Below are positions 46,533 to 59,480 of a stretch of DNA of 64,000 nucleotides, piece after piece. The position numbers and the translations under genes are program-made. The notes below the pieces were generated by a model, which had not been told where the DNA came from, made no database searches, and saw nothing but the letters and a program-made list of their open reading frames with translations. The stretch is taken from the NCBI GenBank assembly GCA_036674765.1, contig JARVKI010000010.1, positions 310,001 through 374,000 on the forward strand. The letters are read 5' to 3'. Origin of the DNA: Seiridium cupressi. Taxonomy: Eukaryota > Ascomycota > Sordariomycetes > Amphisphaeriales > Sporocadaceae. How positions within the stretch are numbered: the stretch's first letter is position 1; each line of letters begins with the position of its first letter.

Positions 46533-48115
46533 TTAAAGGCCAAAACAACAGACTTCTCCATCCTTATGGTAGTTTTTTATAATGTGGTGCCAATACTGGC
46601 TTGATGTCGGGGCATTGGCCGATGTATGGTCATGCCATGTTGCCATCGTATGATCGGATCTCGGAGATGTTGACAAACCCCCAAGTGCCGTGGATGCTCG
46701 GCCATTACGAGGTCCGATTCCACTTCGGTTGATTTTCTCATGGCGAGCGCTATCTGTGCGTTTTACTCAGCTTGAGTGACTTAACACTCAGCACTGCAGA
46801 ACATCTGATTTCGGATCACCATCGTGGGCCCGCAGAGCCATGGGAGTGATGTATTGAGTACATAACCCATTTTGATTCTCAACATGCTTTCGAAGCCAAC
46901 CGCCTTGGAACTCATTCGTTCAACCTTGTGCACAAATGAGACACGTCTTGAACTGGCTAAGCCAAAAGAGTTCTGCCGCCCTGAAGAGTATGATATGGTA
47001 AGGAATTATGAAAATACAAAGATCGACCAACTGCAAGCATGGACGACTGTTGGGAAGTGGGGCTTGGGAGGCTTAAAGCAGCTGCTGGCCGATTTGAAGT
47101 TCGATATATTGCAAGCATTACCCGTCACTGTTACCTGGCGGACATCGAGTTCTACGGTGGCTATGAGAAAGGGAAAGGTGACATAAACCTTGCCTGTTGA
47201 TGCTTGAGCCCATAGGCCGTTTAGCGATACTTTCCGATGAACTGACATTGCTCATCGCAGCTGAATCTGAATGCTGCATATTGGGACTCACTATACAGGC
47301 TAGCCCTCAACCACGCTAGTTATCATATCATTGCGACTTGTCTGAACCATTATGCCGAATGACTATATTGATTGGAGGCTTACTTACCCACGGTTGGATG
47401 TGATGGGACGAATTCGTGGTCTACGCGTACCTACGGGTGTTGCCGAGGCCATTTCAGGCATCAATCAAGAGATACAGGTCTGGTGTAACCAGTTGCGTTA
47501 GGTACTTTGCCACAAATCGAGTGCCACCCCGCTTGACTATCTAAAACTCGCAGCTGGCAGTGAGAGTAAGGCGGTCACCAACATCAATGCATGATTGTAA
47601 AGCCGACTCTGCTATGGGGAATGGGAGGCAATGGATTCCTCAGGCCGAAGCAGGGTGGGTGGTGGTACCTGCTTTTGCGATGCAACCTAGTCGGGGTTAG
47701 TGGTTGCCAGGTGGCTAAGCGTGAGTTGGTGCCTCCTAGTGATTGGCTCAAGCTCAGCTCATGCGCCCCGTCCCTTCACGTTTCAGGGAATTAGCGGGTC
47801 AGACCACTTGGCTCTCGTCGTCACAGGCGCTCAAGGCAACGAGCAATCGCAAGCACGAGACCACAGGCCCCGTCGCTATCAGCAGTAGCGCCTGCCTCCA
47901 CCCGCCCCAACCCCAGCTTCGGAGCTCCCAAACATCTCGTCATACCTGCCTCCCTCCTAACAACCCGGAGCTCTCTCTTCTCTTATCATCACCCAACACC
48001 ATCATCAACTCCCTGGCCTGTCGTGGTCATCATCTCCAACCTCACGCTTCATCCATCTCCTTCGTTGTTCACTTGATTATTACTCCACCACCATCGTCCA
48101 TTAGAGCCGCCCATC
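46533..48115. other. intergenic, protease promoter
   Basis: Holds the promoters of the divergent fumarate reductase (-) and vacuolar protease (+). Open frames at 46872-47186 and 47591-48162 have no recognisable domain. About 47880-48115 is strongly C/T-rich with CACCAC and CCTCC runs, the look of a pyrimidine-rich 5' leader in a well-expressed fungal gene. Confidence 0.5.
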
Positions 48116-49456
<1,341 letters not shown>

Positions 49457-49732
49457 GCTGCCCTCAGGACAAAAAAATATTTTGAGGTACGAGACTGCAA
49501 TTGGATCAGGCGGTATGTAGAAATCGGGAGAACCATGGATGGAATTATGTTCCCGGGCACCGTATCGCACACAAGTTCCTTACCGGATTCTTTTCCTTAA
49601 TGTTGTTGATTATTAGGCACGGCAGAGATTCCCTCCCTCTTGTAAAGTACCACGAGAATCAAATGTTTATTGTAACTGGCAACTGTCGAGACCTCTGACG
49701 TGTCCGTATCGTGATGCTCCTTATGTTGCTGA

Positions 49733-51118
49733 TTAGCTACTCCACTTCGCCAGATCATGCCTCGACCGCCTTGACTTCTGGGAATTGGGGTCCAACTGTA
49801 TTTGTATCCAATAATCATACCAATCTAACGCCTGTTGAAACACAAAACTGGTCTCTGAGGACTCCATGTGCTTCCTCAGCACCATCTTCCACTGGCCGTC
49901 AAACAAGGTATCTATGTCGTGTGAGTGAACCCACTCCCACCAGACAGGGTAAAAGCCGCTCTGGGCAAAATCTACAAACCCAGCAAACCTGGCATCTCGG
50001 ACCATGATGTGGCGGGAGGACAAATCGCCATGGGAGAACACAGCCGGCGTCACCCCCGGCATGCTGTCTCTAAGAAACTGGGCTTCGCCAAGCTCAAGCT
50101 CATCGCTGTTCAGCGCGCGGAGCATGTGGGCCCCGACCTCGTCCTGTGAGCTGCCAGGCCCAGGAACGTCCGAATTTCCCTTGCGGCCGAAGAAGGTCTC
50201 TGCGTTCAACATGGCACCGCCATCAACGCCGCCCATAGACTGATGGGTGACAGAACGCAACTCACGCAAATGCGCTACTACATCCCGCGCGATTTTCTCT
50301 TTGGCTTCGGCGCTGAGATCTAGCCAGACTGCTTCCAGTGTCTGCCCAGGGATCCGGGACATGAGTAGGAATGAGGAATCGTCGCCATCCTCTTTCCAGC
50401 TGGCTAGAACTTGGGGCACGGCCGCTGTTGTATGCTGGGCTGCGAACTCTAGGTTTCGCGCCTCGTAGGCGAGTCGGCCGGCACTGTCGTGCTCGAGCTC
50501 TTTGAGGATCGAGCGTTGCCCGAGTGCCCAGACGCCGCGAGATGCGGTGTACGAGCTTTGGAGGAGTTTGATGTGCCCTCTGTAGGGAGACGTCTCCTCG
50601 GTATCTAGTGGTCCCTCGTTGCTGGGGGCATTGCAGATGTGGCACGCGTCTGCCGAAGGCCTGGGGGCATGAGAGATCGACGGCGAGCGTGGTGGCGACC
50701 GCGTATAATATGCGTTTGCGGGCCAGCTATGTACCGATCCCGAGGACTCTGATGCTGCATCGGATCCATTGTCATCGGTGTCGTCGGAGGAAGAAGAGTG
50801 TTCAAAAACGCTGTTGGTGTTGCTGGATTGCTTCACCAGCTCGTCTGTCCAGCCTTGGTGCGGTACTGGGGTATCACCACTAGCCATGGAACTGCCGCCT
50901 GACCCTGGACGCAGGGCTAGAGGCGCAACGACGCTGCATTCTCCTCCATCGGGCGTGGGTGCGAGGATACGAATTAGTGGTGTTGATGAGTTCAAGGGAT
51001 CGTAATCTGAGGATTTTGATGGGGAGTCTGTGTAAAACTCGGTTAGGGTATTAGGGGGTGGCAGAACGGGGTAGTCGTTTTGATACGACATCTTGGAGTT
51101 GGCGGCCGAATCAGCCAA
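49733..51118 (-). CDS. APH-fold kinase-like protein
   Basis: A 461-residue single-exon protein with an aminoglycoside-phosphotransferase / kinase-like fold in its C-terminal 270 residues. The N-terminal 165 residues are disordered and Ser/Asp-rich, with two Cys (CHICNAPSNEG). Motifs include an ATP-side ILKELEHDSAGRLAYEARNL, then LLMSRIPGQTLEAVWLDL (hinge-like) and the catalytic loop SHGDLSSRHIMV (His363-Asp365). In active APH proteins the loop reads HxDxxxxN; here the Asn position is His. The metal-binding Asp is kept in FVDFAQSGFYP (Asp383). Large families of such proteins exist in filamentous fungi with unknown substrates. It is tail-to-tail with the protease gene. The weakened loop raises the possibility of low or no catalytic activity. 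Confidence 0.8.
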   Translation of the reverse strand: MADSAANSKMSYQNDYPVLPPPNTLTEFYTDSPSKSSDYDPLNSSTPLIRILAPTPDGGECSVVAPLALRPGSGGSSMASGDTPVPHQGWTDELVKQSSNTNSVFEHSSSSDDTDDNGSDAASESSGSVHSWPANAYYTRSPPRSPSISHAPRPSADACHICNAPSNEGPLDTEETSPYRGHIKLLQSSYTASRGVWALGQRSILKELEHDSAGRLAYEARNLEFAAQHTTAAVPQVLASWKEDGDDSSFLLMSRIPGQTLEAVWLDLSAEAKEKIARDVVAHLRELRSVTHQSMGGVDGGAMLNAETFFGRKGNSDVPGPGSSQDEVGAHMLRALNSDELELGEAQFLRDSMPGVTPAVFSHGDLSSRHIMVRDARFAGFVDFAQSGFYPVWWEWVHSHDIDTLFDGQWKMVLRKHMESSETSFVFQQALDWYDYWIQIQLDPNSQKSRRSRHDLAKWSS

Positions 51119-51695
51119 GGTAAAAGCTCGCCGCTATTCATTAGTAAGTTTTGAGTAACTTATAGCTGCGAACATAAATGCTTGGTTCTTTGTGTGAATA
51201 GTGCTTGTTATGGACAACTAGCCCGCCTGTGAAAGCACTGACAAAGCATTCTGATGCCAACCTCGAGCTGGATCCGGAGGAGTGTCACTCTCAGTGAATA
51301 GTGCCTACAAATTTATTGAGGGACCTGTTGCCTGGGTCTCTAACATAATTCTTCCTACGCTCGAGTAGTCGATCAACTACCTTCTAGACATTTATGTCAT
51401 GATGCAATGTGCTTTGTATACATCTTATTGAGCCGAATAGACAAAGACTCAGACCATGGTTGCCGTTACATGTATGCAGGCGCTTTCAATCACACTTCCA
51501 TGCACCAACGAATTCACCTGAAGCCAATACCGAGGTATCTGGTTGTCAAAGGGTACTCCAGAAGATATTTTTTCCTCGTCGTCCATCTCTGCATGATGTT
51601 CTCCAGAGAGGCTGTGCCACTTCTTGATAGCATGAATCGGATGACCTGGTTGAGTGGCATCCCATGCTGCTAACCATGTGAAATAGGCTGCGGCT
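51119..51695. other. intergenic before MFS remnant
   Basis: Promoter side of the APH-like gene. An open frame at 51407-51673 resembles nothing I know. The part of the MFS gene that should precede the remnant is not recognisable here. Confidence 0.45.
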
Positions 51696-52208
51696 TTGCG
51701 CGATTACAGCATGCAAAACTTTTCCGCAAATCCAAAAAGCAAAATCGAGAAGGCCTCAGAGAGGCTCATGGCACTGGCAGACTGCGGTATCGTTTCCAGC
51801 ATGTTCACCCCCAGCCTCTTTTTGCCGACCATCATGACCGCGCTGGTGTACACAGCGCATGAGGCACAGCTGTGGTACGCTTTGCCCTTCGCGGCGGCTT
51901 TGGTCACTTTTATTCTCTGTGCGCTCGTGTCCGATAGCTGGGGGGAGAGGGGAACAGTAACGCTATTCCCTCTCTCACTTGCCATCGTAGGATATGGTTT
52001 CATTTCCAACAGCACCGATCATATGGTCCAGTAGGGTATGCCGTTCTTGATGGTGAGAAGGCTGTACAGAAGTGCTCCTCCAATACTGGGTTGGTCGGCA
52101 AGTAATTCCACTGAACACTACAAGTCAGCCCCCTCAATTATTATGCTTCTCGTTACCTCAAACTGTAGCGGCTTTCTCACAGTCCTCTATTACTCAAAGA
52201 CCAAGTGA
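51696..52208 (+). pseudogene. MFS transporter remnant
   Basis: A fragment of a Dal5-like MFS carrier covering roughly the region from the central loop to about helix 10. Readable pieces are SMFTPSLFLPTIMTALVYTA, AAALVTFILCALVSDSWGER and LAIVGYGFISNSTDHM. After an in-frame TAG at 52032-52034 the same frame continues as SAPPILGWSASNSTEHYKSA and CSGFLTVLYYSKTK to a TGA at 52206-52208. The first six helices and the C-terminus are missing. A central MFS loop cannot fold alone, so this is a truncated pseudogene, although the bulk of the frame is still open. Confidence 0.75.
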
Positions 52209-52784
52209 CTCAGTTTCATGAAGGCCTCACTATCATGTTTAGTCTCCTGATAGCCTCTGGACTCTGCAGAATTCCTTCCTTGTGCTAATGGCGATTTAGT
52301 GGCAAAAGTCTATATAACTTTTTGCAATATTTGGTGTTTTCAAAGGTAAATAAGGGCAAACTAAGGGTAAGTACGCCAGATATGCGGGTTATGGTGATGA
52401 TCGTATTCCATTTGCGAGATATTCTGTAAGTCTATTGGCTATGGGTGTCTCTTCTCCCTCTCTCTTGCTATGATCTGGTCGGACCTAATCAGGATCGTCT
52501 CCTCGCGCTCTATCTCCACAAGACCAGTAGCCAAACTCATAGACGAGCTATACTGAGAGATAAATAGTTATTCAAACTATTCATGCCGTGACATCTACCC
52601 TGCGTTTTTGCAGATGATGACCGACATAGCCACCAAATTAGGGTCCTCGGGCCGTCAGACGAAACTTACAGACATGGTGATCCAGCTGCTCCGCACGACC
52701 ATTACAATGTTGGTATACACTTACGTTGCATGGTCAGCATGATATAAACTGTGCCCTGCACATCAAGAGACTTGGAGAATTTAT
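52209..52784. other. intergenic, MFS remnant to DUF1399 relic
   Basis: AT-rich sequence without a recognisable gene. It may contain further eroded MFS sequence, but I can align none of it. Confidence 0.4.
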
Positions 52785-55131
52785 ATGATCAATATGGCAA
52801 GTGAATCAAAGACTGCGCCCATTGAAGCGGCACCACTGGAAGCCCAGAGTGAAGCATTGCCAGCGTGCAGGCATGACGCTGGAGCCCACACTAATGGAGG
52901 CAATAGCGGCTTAAATAATTTACATGAACAGACGTTGGCTTTAAATTTGAGACCAAGCGTCTCGGTATAAATCCCGGATGTGGACACGTGTCTAGCTCAT
53001 CTCAGGCTACTTCGAGCACTTGAAGTTTTGAAGCAGAAGACTGGCTGTACCAACGGATTTTGGAATTTTGGGCTTCCCGCGCACAAAGGCAATCTACAAT
53101 ACTGGCCAAGCTGCAGGAGCCCCGAAATATCAATGATTCATATCTACGCACCAATCAATACGATGGAGAGAAGAGAATTTGCCTCCCATGGGTGAATCTG
53201 TTATTATGAAACTTTTACCGCGTCCACGTAAACTGACAGTCGAGCAGATGTCTTTCTTATTTGGCGTACGCACATGCTCAATCCAAGGATTTATCTTGAG
53301 GTAGTTCCATCTCCGATATTGAAGCCACATGTTAAGTACTAACTCTCTCAGGACTTTCTGAGGTTAGGATTTGGCCCTTTGTGGGGCGCCGGGTGACCCT
53401 GCGATATTATTGACCGCAGCATCAACCTCGACTTCGAGTTCACAGCTAGTCAAGGATGCAGACTAAACTAGATAGAAAGAACGGATCGCGAACGATCCAA
53501 TCAAGAACATCCGGCGCAGAAAGATACAAAATGTCCAGTGAGCTCGGAGACAAGGTCGATAGCATGGACAACATGTGGTCAGGTACAGGATTCCCAGCGG
53601 AAGCCCGGCCTTGTGGATCAGGGGCTTGGGATGGGTGCTTGAGCACCACTTGCAAGAAGTGCAGAACAATTATCGAGGAACTTCTACAAACTTCCAAATT
53701 CCGTAGTGACTTGAAAAATCTCATAACATAAGACTGGTCTATGCCCGGAACAATTCTCAACGTCAAGCGTCAAGGATGGTCTCGTCCAATTTCAGGATCC
53801 AGACAGCAACCAGCTTTTCCCAAATCGTCTCGTCCGACTTGACTAGCTAGTGAAGATTACAAACGCACTCGAGCCAGGGAGTAATGTCAAACTAAGCATA
53901 ACGTTCATAAGAGATAAGATCGAGAACATTAGCATGCCCACGATGCACAAGCACAGTAACGACCAATTGAAGAAAATCGACAAGGACATCTACGGCGCCG
54001 GCACAAGCGCGCCCCATACTCTGTCAAGATCGACTCGGATACAGACAACATGTATGATGTCGCGTTACTGGGACCAACTCATCTCTATTCGGGCTGGACC
54101 TCGAAGGTGTCGTGATGAGACAAGGTCTTTTTTGTGTGAAAATGTTCAAGGCGAGTATGTACTCTTTCAGAACAGCTTGAAGGTTGATTACTGATTCACG
54201 ACATCAGATCAACTGGCTTGACGGTCCTGAATCTAGGCTCACCATGGAAAATCTCTCAAAGGAACACGATAGATTTTTCGATATTGCTGCCAAAAACCAT
54301 GGAGAGTTCATAACCCGAACATTTGATGTTGACCTTGCTTGGCATCCACATCAGCTCAGTCCAAAGCAATACTTCAACTATACTGACAAGAAGACCAGGG
54401 CCTTCACAGACCCCAACCATAAAGTGGATGGAAATCGACTCGCTGTCTCCTTTGATTGGATGGCCAAGACCTACGAGAAGAAATACGGGGAAGTATACTC
54501 TGAGTGCATTTGCTGGTTCTGCGAGCGTAAGGAACTAAACTACTTGTATTTCAATACCAACGATTCTTTTTGCTAAAAGGAGTTACAGGTCTTCGCTTCA
54601 TGTATGCGTCCTCTCTATCGAAGCGATTTACCTCGAGGAAAGATCCTGCAGCGCCTGAGGCATGGCGCACCACCATCGAGCCCACCGCAGAACCGCCTCA
54701 TATCTCTTCCCATTTCTCTGTTCAGCCCCTTTCGGAACGCAATGTGTCATGTCGTACCGAGCGACTTCTCTTCCACAACGAGCTCGATACTAACTTCGCC
54801 AAGTTGCAAAAGCAACTCGATCAGGGTTCCCTCAAGAAAGACCACAAGAAGTCCTTCTCGGCTATCTTCAAGCCGTCGTCTCCAAAAACCTCAAATAGCG
54901 ACAGCTCATCAACAACTATGGGTCCTCGTGGACAGGACAGCGCCACACACTGGGGCCAGACTATCCCACTTGCCGGTCCTTGGGCTTCATCAACACATGC
55001 TACTCCTACGGAACAGACGTATGCTGCTCCACCGGGCGCTATCCATCAGTCTCTTGGTAATTCTGGAGTATACACAACCGGGACATGTGGTGGAATGACT
55101 GGGTCTGGAAATGGTACGGGTAGCAAGTAGG
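52785..55131 (+). pseudogene. broken DUF1399 glycine-rich-domain protein gene
   Basis: Pieces of a fungal DUF1399 (glycine-rich domain-containing) protein lie in order. The ATG at 52785 opens an N-terminus that hits TAA at 52971-52979 region, after which the same frame gives DTCLAHLRLLRALEVLKQKT. The region 53100-53450 is unrecognisable. TCKKCRTIIEELLQTSKFRS runs into a TAA at 53729, followed in frame by DWSMPGTILNVK. CMMSRYWD at about 54065 must shift frame to continue as SSLFGLDLEGVVMRQG. The C-terminal part is best kept: TFDVDLAWHPHQLSPKQYF, YSECICWFCE, a normal intron at about 54520-54590, then HWGQTIPLAGPW and a Gly/Thr-rich end at 55131. Two stops plus a frameshift make a functional product unlikely. 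The function of the family is unknown. Confidence 0.72.
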
Positions 55132-56133
55132 TAACTTTTGCTACAACTTCATACTCTTTTGACTAAACCACGAGCGATATTCCTCAAACAAGCCTCTTCG
55201 GTTTCGAAAGATAAGCATCACCTCTGAATAAACAACTACACACACTTGGATAAGAAACCACTGGCCTCAGGTGTAGTGTGCGGAGCCGGGTGTACAGGGA
55301 TGTGAAAAGGTCCTTTCGGCCCGGTGTGTGCTTGTGGGGTCTAATATACATTGCTTTTGGTTCTCTATGGAGGAATAGAGAAGGCTTTGTGTATCAGTCT
55401 TGTGATTTTAAGGTTTGTAAAGGGGTAACAACAGGTGGCACTCTACTTATACAAGGACATCACGTGAATTAACGATACCCCTTATGATCTTCTCAGGGCC
55501 GTGAATATTGTGGTGTTCGACTCAAGTGAAGTCCTCGTTCCATAATCCCGTTGCCAGAGTTCATTGTGGTCGTAAGACCGAAATTACTCGAATGTCTGGC
55601 CTGAAAAGATCATCATTCTCACCAGTTCTTCAAGTAACGTGGAAGACAAGCTCTAAAACTTGTCGTTTAAATCAACGACACTATAGAAGACTAGAGTCGT
55701 TTTTTATTTCCCCCATCGACGACAGATCAGATATTTTTTGTCTGTACTGTACTCTCTATATTCGACGATGGATGACACACCTCAGAAAGATTGTCAAGTT
55801 ATTTTACCTGTTCCCCGCGTGCTCCCCATTAATGACAACAGCCCACACATGCCATCAAAGTTTGCAGTTTCCCCTCGTTTTCACTACAGACGATACTCCT
55901 CGTTTCCACCAGGGACGATAAACGGCCCACCCTTCGAAAACGTCAAGATTTTTCCTCCCTTCTGTTCCGACAACAAAATATTCACCCAAAGAAAATCCGA
56001 GTCTTTCCCTTCTCCCTTCCTTCTGCTCTGACAACAAAACATTCACACACCGAAATTCCGAGTCCCTCCCTTGTCCCATGGACAATGCCGGAGGCTTGCA
56101 TCTGAGGAGTACCTATCACTACTTGTCATCACC
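55132..56133. other. intergenic with 61-bp duplication
   Basis: The 3' flank of the DUF1399 relic and the upstream region of the F-box-like gene. Short frames (for example 55508-55921) show no domain. A C/T-rich duplicated block near the right end is listed separately. Confidence 0.5.
55961..56080. repeat. 61-bp imperfect tandem duplication
   Basis: TCTGTTCCGACAACAAAAT at 55961 recurs as TCTGCTCTGACAACAAAAC at 56022, and the similarity continues through ATTCAC, TCCGAGTC and CCCTTCTCC/CCCTTGTCC. Differences are mainly C/T. It lies immediately upstream of the F-box-like gene, in a pyrimidine-rich leader-like stretch. Confidence 0.75.
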
Positions 56134-57036
56134 ATGGCACTCTTCTCTCGGCTCCCAGCAGAGCTGAAGCTCAAGGTCTTGGAGTCTGTCACTGAGCCAA
56201 AGGACCTCGTGGCTTTTACTCATGCATGGCCCGAAGGCTTGGACCACATACACAACAAGAACGCCGGCAAGGCCGTCACCCAAGTCTCCGTGTCATACAT
56301 CTCTAACTGTGTAACGGAGCTCGCTGGTCACCATGTTGAAGTCATTCCGATGGCAATCAAGGTTCTAAAGCTCCAGCGTCTGCGAAAAAACAACTCCGAC
56401 ATCGCCAACAAGGACGTTATGGAGCCGCTCGTTCGAAGAGTGCTCTCTGACAACGACAACGAGAAGAGCCAGATATCTCTGAGCCTTTGGCTTGCAATCT
56501 GGGATCTCCTCGTCGACTACATACCCTTCTTCCAGCGGCTTGTCCTCCAACCCTACAAGGTTCCCGCCACAGCTTGCCGCATGCTCAGACACGACAACTT
56601 GACGTCTCCGTGCACGCACACCCCGAGTCTATCATGCAGCGACTTCATTCGTCAACATCGAATTGGGCAGGGGTTCACACTCAATTTCAAGACGGTGCTA
56701 CACTTCGATCTCCACTGCCTCGCCAACAATTTTGACGACTTCATGCTTATCGAGGCCGGACTCACGTGGAACTCGCCTTTGAACGGGCAAAAGACCTGGG
56801 AGTTTCGCAGTCTAGATGCCGTTTGCCTCATGCTTGCGCTACAATATACCAGTGTCGGATCACGTTCTTTCCGCAGCCTCATCTCATACGGTGTACTCAA
56901 CGTTCTGAAGGCTGAGGCATATGGGAATGGGGGCGACGCTCATGGGATTCCCGAAGAGGTTTGGAAGCAGAACGACGACCGCCTGACGCGTGGAGACTTT
57001 ATGAGTACTCCGCACAACACACCATACCGACACTAG
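56134..57036 (+). CDS. F-box-like protein, hypothetical
   Basis: A single-exon frame of 300 residues from the Met at 56134 (an in-frame Met exists at 56071). The N-terminus, LFSRLPAELKLKVLESVTEP followed by DLVAFTHAWP, has the pattern of fungal F-box motifs (LPxEIxxxIxxxLxxxDLxxxxxxxP), which recruit substrates to SCF ubiquitin ligases through Skp1. The rest is mostly helical without a named domain or Leu-rich repeats. The tail is polar and may be disordered (GNGGDAHGIPEE). Many such proteins form large lineage-specific families in filamentous fungi. The F-box call rests on about 40 residues only. Confidence 0.5.
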   Translation: MALFSRLPAELKLKVLESVTEPKDLVAFTHAWPEGLDHIHNKNAGKAVTQVSVSYISNCVTELAGHHVEVIPMAIKVLKLQRLRKNNSDIANKDVMEPLVRRVLSDNDNEKSQISLSLWLAIWDLLVDYIPFFQRLVLQPYKVPATACRMLRHDNLTSPCTHTPSLSCSDFIRQHRIGQGFTLNFKTVLHFDLHCLANNFDDFMLIEAGLTWNSPLNGQKTWEFRSLDAVCLMLALQYTSVGSRSFRSLISYGVLNVLKAEAYGNGGDAHGIPEEVWKQNDDRLTRGDFMSTPHNTPYRH

Positions 57037-57179
57037 ACACGAGGAGCGAGGCGAGATCGGTGGCCACGGCAAGGGCGACAAGACCTCCACCAATTGCGGT
57101 CAAGCATGTTCCCGAGGGTCAAGATACATAGGAGCCAGTGGTCCGATGGAGCAAGAAGGAAATAGAGATCAGCAGTTAC

Positions 57180-58021
57180 TCAGATGAGCTCGCTCATAGC
57201 CTCCATAGGATAATGAAACCGCTGACCATATTCCGTGCCGAAGAGTTGGAACTCGTACTCCCATACAACCTCAGGCCCTTTCCAGTCTGGCGTCTCCTTG
57301 GTGTCCACGTGTATCATGACTTGTGACCCCGTGTATAAAGGCTCGAATAAAGAGGATATCCTCCGAGGATGCGAATAGTCGTGGTGGTGCACGAGATTAT
57401 ACGCAATTATCTTGACGTTACTTGCGATGGCCTGTTTCATGATTGGCTTGACGAGTGCCTGTCCTAAACCCTCAACATCCTGGTATTTAGGTGAAATGTA
57501 AATCGGCTCCATGACTTTGAAGAAAGCGATTAGCCACCATACAGCTGAAGTGATGATTTCTCGCACCTACTGAGGATATCCTCTTGAAGCTCGCTGAATT
57601 CCCGATTGTTGCTTTCCAGTCGTTCCTTGAATCCAGTCAAAACTGGATCGCCTGTGAATTCTCTTGCTATTGGCTTCGCGTCACCCTGCTCAGTAGCGAA
57701 GATGCTGGTATGCAGGTCTGTCTGCCTGGCCGTGGCAACGAATTCCCAGTCAGCATCCCGCCAACCCCCGAAGCGCAGCTTGAAGGATGCCATGCCAACT
57801 ACCCGCTTTTGTTCGTCGTTCTTGAGATGCACGATTTGGATAATGCCTGTGTTGAAATCTATCATGTCCTTGTAATATTCGGCCATGCAATCCTTGAATT
57901 TGTCGTAAACTACATCGTTGGTCGCAACCTTGAGAAACTCGACGAGTTTCTCGGCACCCCTGACGGATGAGACATGCTCGGGACTGATCCTAGTGATTGC
58001 AAAGTCTGTAATGGCCGTCAT
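57180..58021 (-). CDS. GNAT-family N-acetyltransferase
   Basis: Two exons, 58021-57571 and 57514-57180, flank a 56-nt intron (GTAGGT...CAAAG, with GGCTAATC branch). They encode 261 residues. The join reads EDILIMEPIYISPKYQDVEG, typical of the GNAT core: a beta-strand leading to the acetyl-CoA-binding loop QDVEGLGQALVKPI. The upstream part carries the strand pair GIIQIVHLKNDEQKRVVGMA. The C-terminal strands (WEYEFQLFG) end the fold. It belongs to the fungal acetyltransferases with a long central insert (TGFKERLESNNREFSELQED). The acceptor substrate is unknown. It is convergent with the F-box-like gene, with 143 bp between their stop codons. It is a different subfamily from the broken GNAT gene at 13.0-13.8 kb. 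Confidence 0.8.
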
Positions 58022-59480
58022 GGTAGAAATAAGAAATACACGAAAACATGTTGAGCCAGAAAACCTGCAGCAAGCGCCGGGGACCGCGAGTACTAGACAT
58101 ATTCACTTATGGTCCCATGATGACCCTGTAATCACACATCCAGAAACAGATCCCGTCGGACGTGACGCAGTAGAAGTCCCTTGCGTATGACGCCAAACTA
58201 CCGGGCTGCTTCAAGTCTGGATTATTGGCTGTGCGTACATTGGAATCGAGCCTTTACGATCAGAGAAGCTAGGCCAACATGCCGGTACTCGCTTCAAAGG
58301 GGGTCATCAGATCGTGTGAGGGGCCCATTTTATCCTGCAAACTTGGACCTCAGGAAGCCGGTGACAGTCAGGCCACGTACGACGTTCCGTGTTGCGACCT
58401 GATAGGCCGGTCCTGCAGGCTCAGGATAGAAGAGCCGTAACGAGGGGTACATGGATCGAGGACGCAGCACCCACCGAAAGAGCTGGTATCCTTGGCTAGC
58501 GATTGAAACAAGATCTCGTGTTCACCAACTAACGAAACGTGGTGAGATTTTGATGCAGTATCGGAGGTGATGTGGCAGCCCCATTTCTCACAAGTTCTAC
58601 TTAGTTGCTCTTGGCTGGAGAATGTTTCCGTACCGAACAAATGCTCATCATCGTGTGTCGATACAGAATGATCAAGCTATGCTCAATAATATGATGCTGC
58701 GGGCGGTATTGGGGGGAGGCGGGGGTTGTACGGCCCATAGGTGTAGTCCTGAAAGAGACTGTTTAGCATACCTCAGGTAGTTGTGGTCTACAGTATGGTA
58801 GAGGCGGATCCCAGCTGGTGTATGATGAGTGTGGTCTGCTCGCAAATGGCTGTGTAAGTTGTGGCTGATTCAGACGTGGCTCGCTTAGGAGGGTTTATCC
58901 ATATATATCTACGCTATGTCATGTACAGGCTCTAGAGTTTTCTGGGCAGTCGTTCTGTCCTTTCGCACAAATTGACGGCGTGACTTGAAACCAGCCTTGG
59001 TGACACTGCTGCCCGGCTTCCGCAAAGCCACCGGATCTCCAGATCTCGGCCAACACTGTAACTATCGCAATGGATACTGTACACAAGGGTGCTTCTGCGC
59101 CGATTCAAGCCTAGCAATACCTCCAACCCCGCATCTGCCCCGCTGGACATTTGTGAGACGACCGTCAAGATAAGGTGCAGGATGACTCTGAACAACAACC
59201 ACTATTAGATACTGGCGTGTTTACGTAGACGTGAAGGAGGTTACCACGACTGTCCTCCTCCTCCACGTTACTTGGCTGCATGGAAGAATGACGCAGAAGC
59301 CTAGCTCAGCCCCAATCCCCGACCAATGTGTCTGGTTTTGTTACCTCGTTGCCCCTAGCGGTCACTGATGGCTAGATCATCTATAAAGTGTGGATATTCG
59401 GGTGAATATGTGTAGTACGACAGTAAATTCAATGGTCTCCATCTACCATTGGCGTGACTTGACGAATCAAACATTTCGCA
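58022..59480. other. intergenic, 1.5 kb
   Basis: No recognisable gene. It contains the promoter of the GNAT gene and the former promoter of the GH28 relic. A G-rich run (GGGGGGAGGCGGGGG) lies near 58710. Confidence 0.5.

Noticed and set aside
46872..47186. 104-codon frame between fumarate reductase and protease genes
   Set aside because: No signal, domain or splice sites; promoter region.
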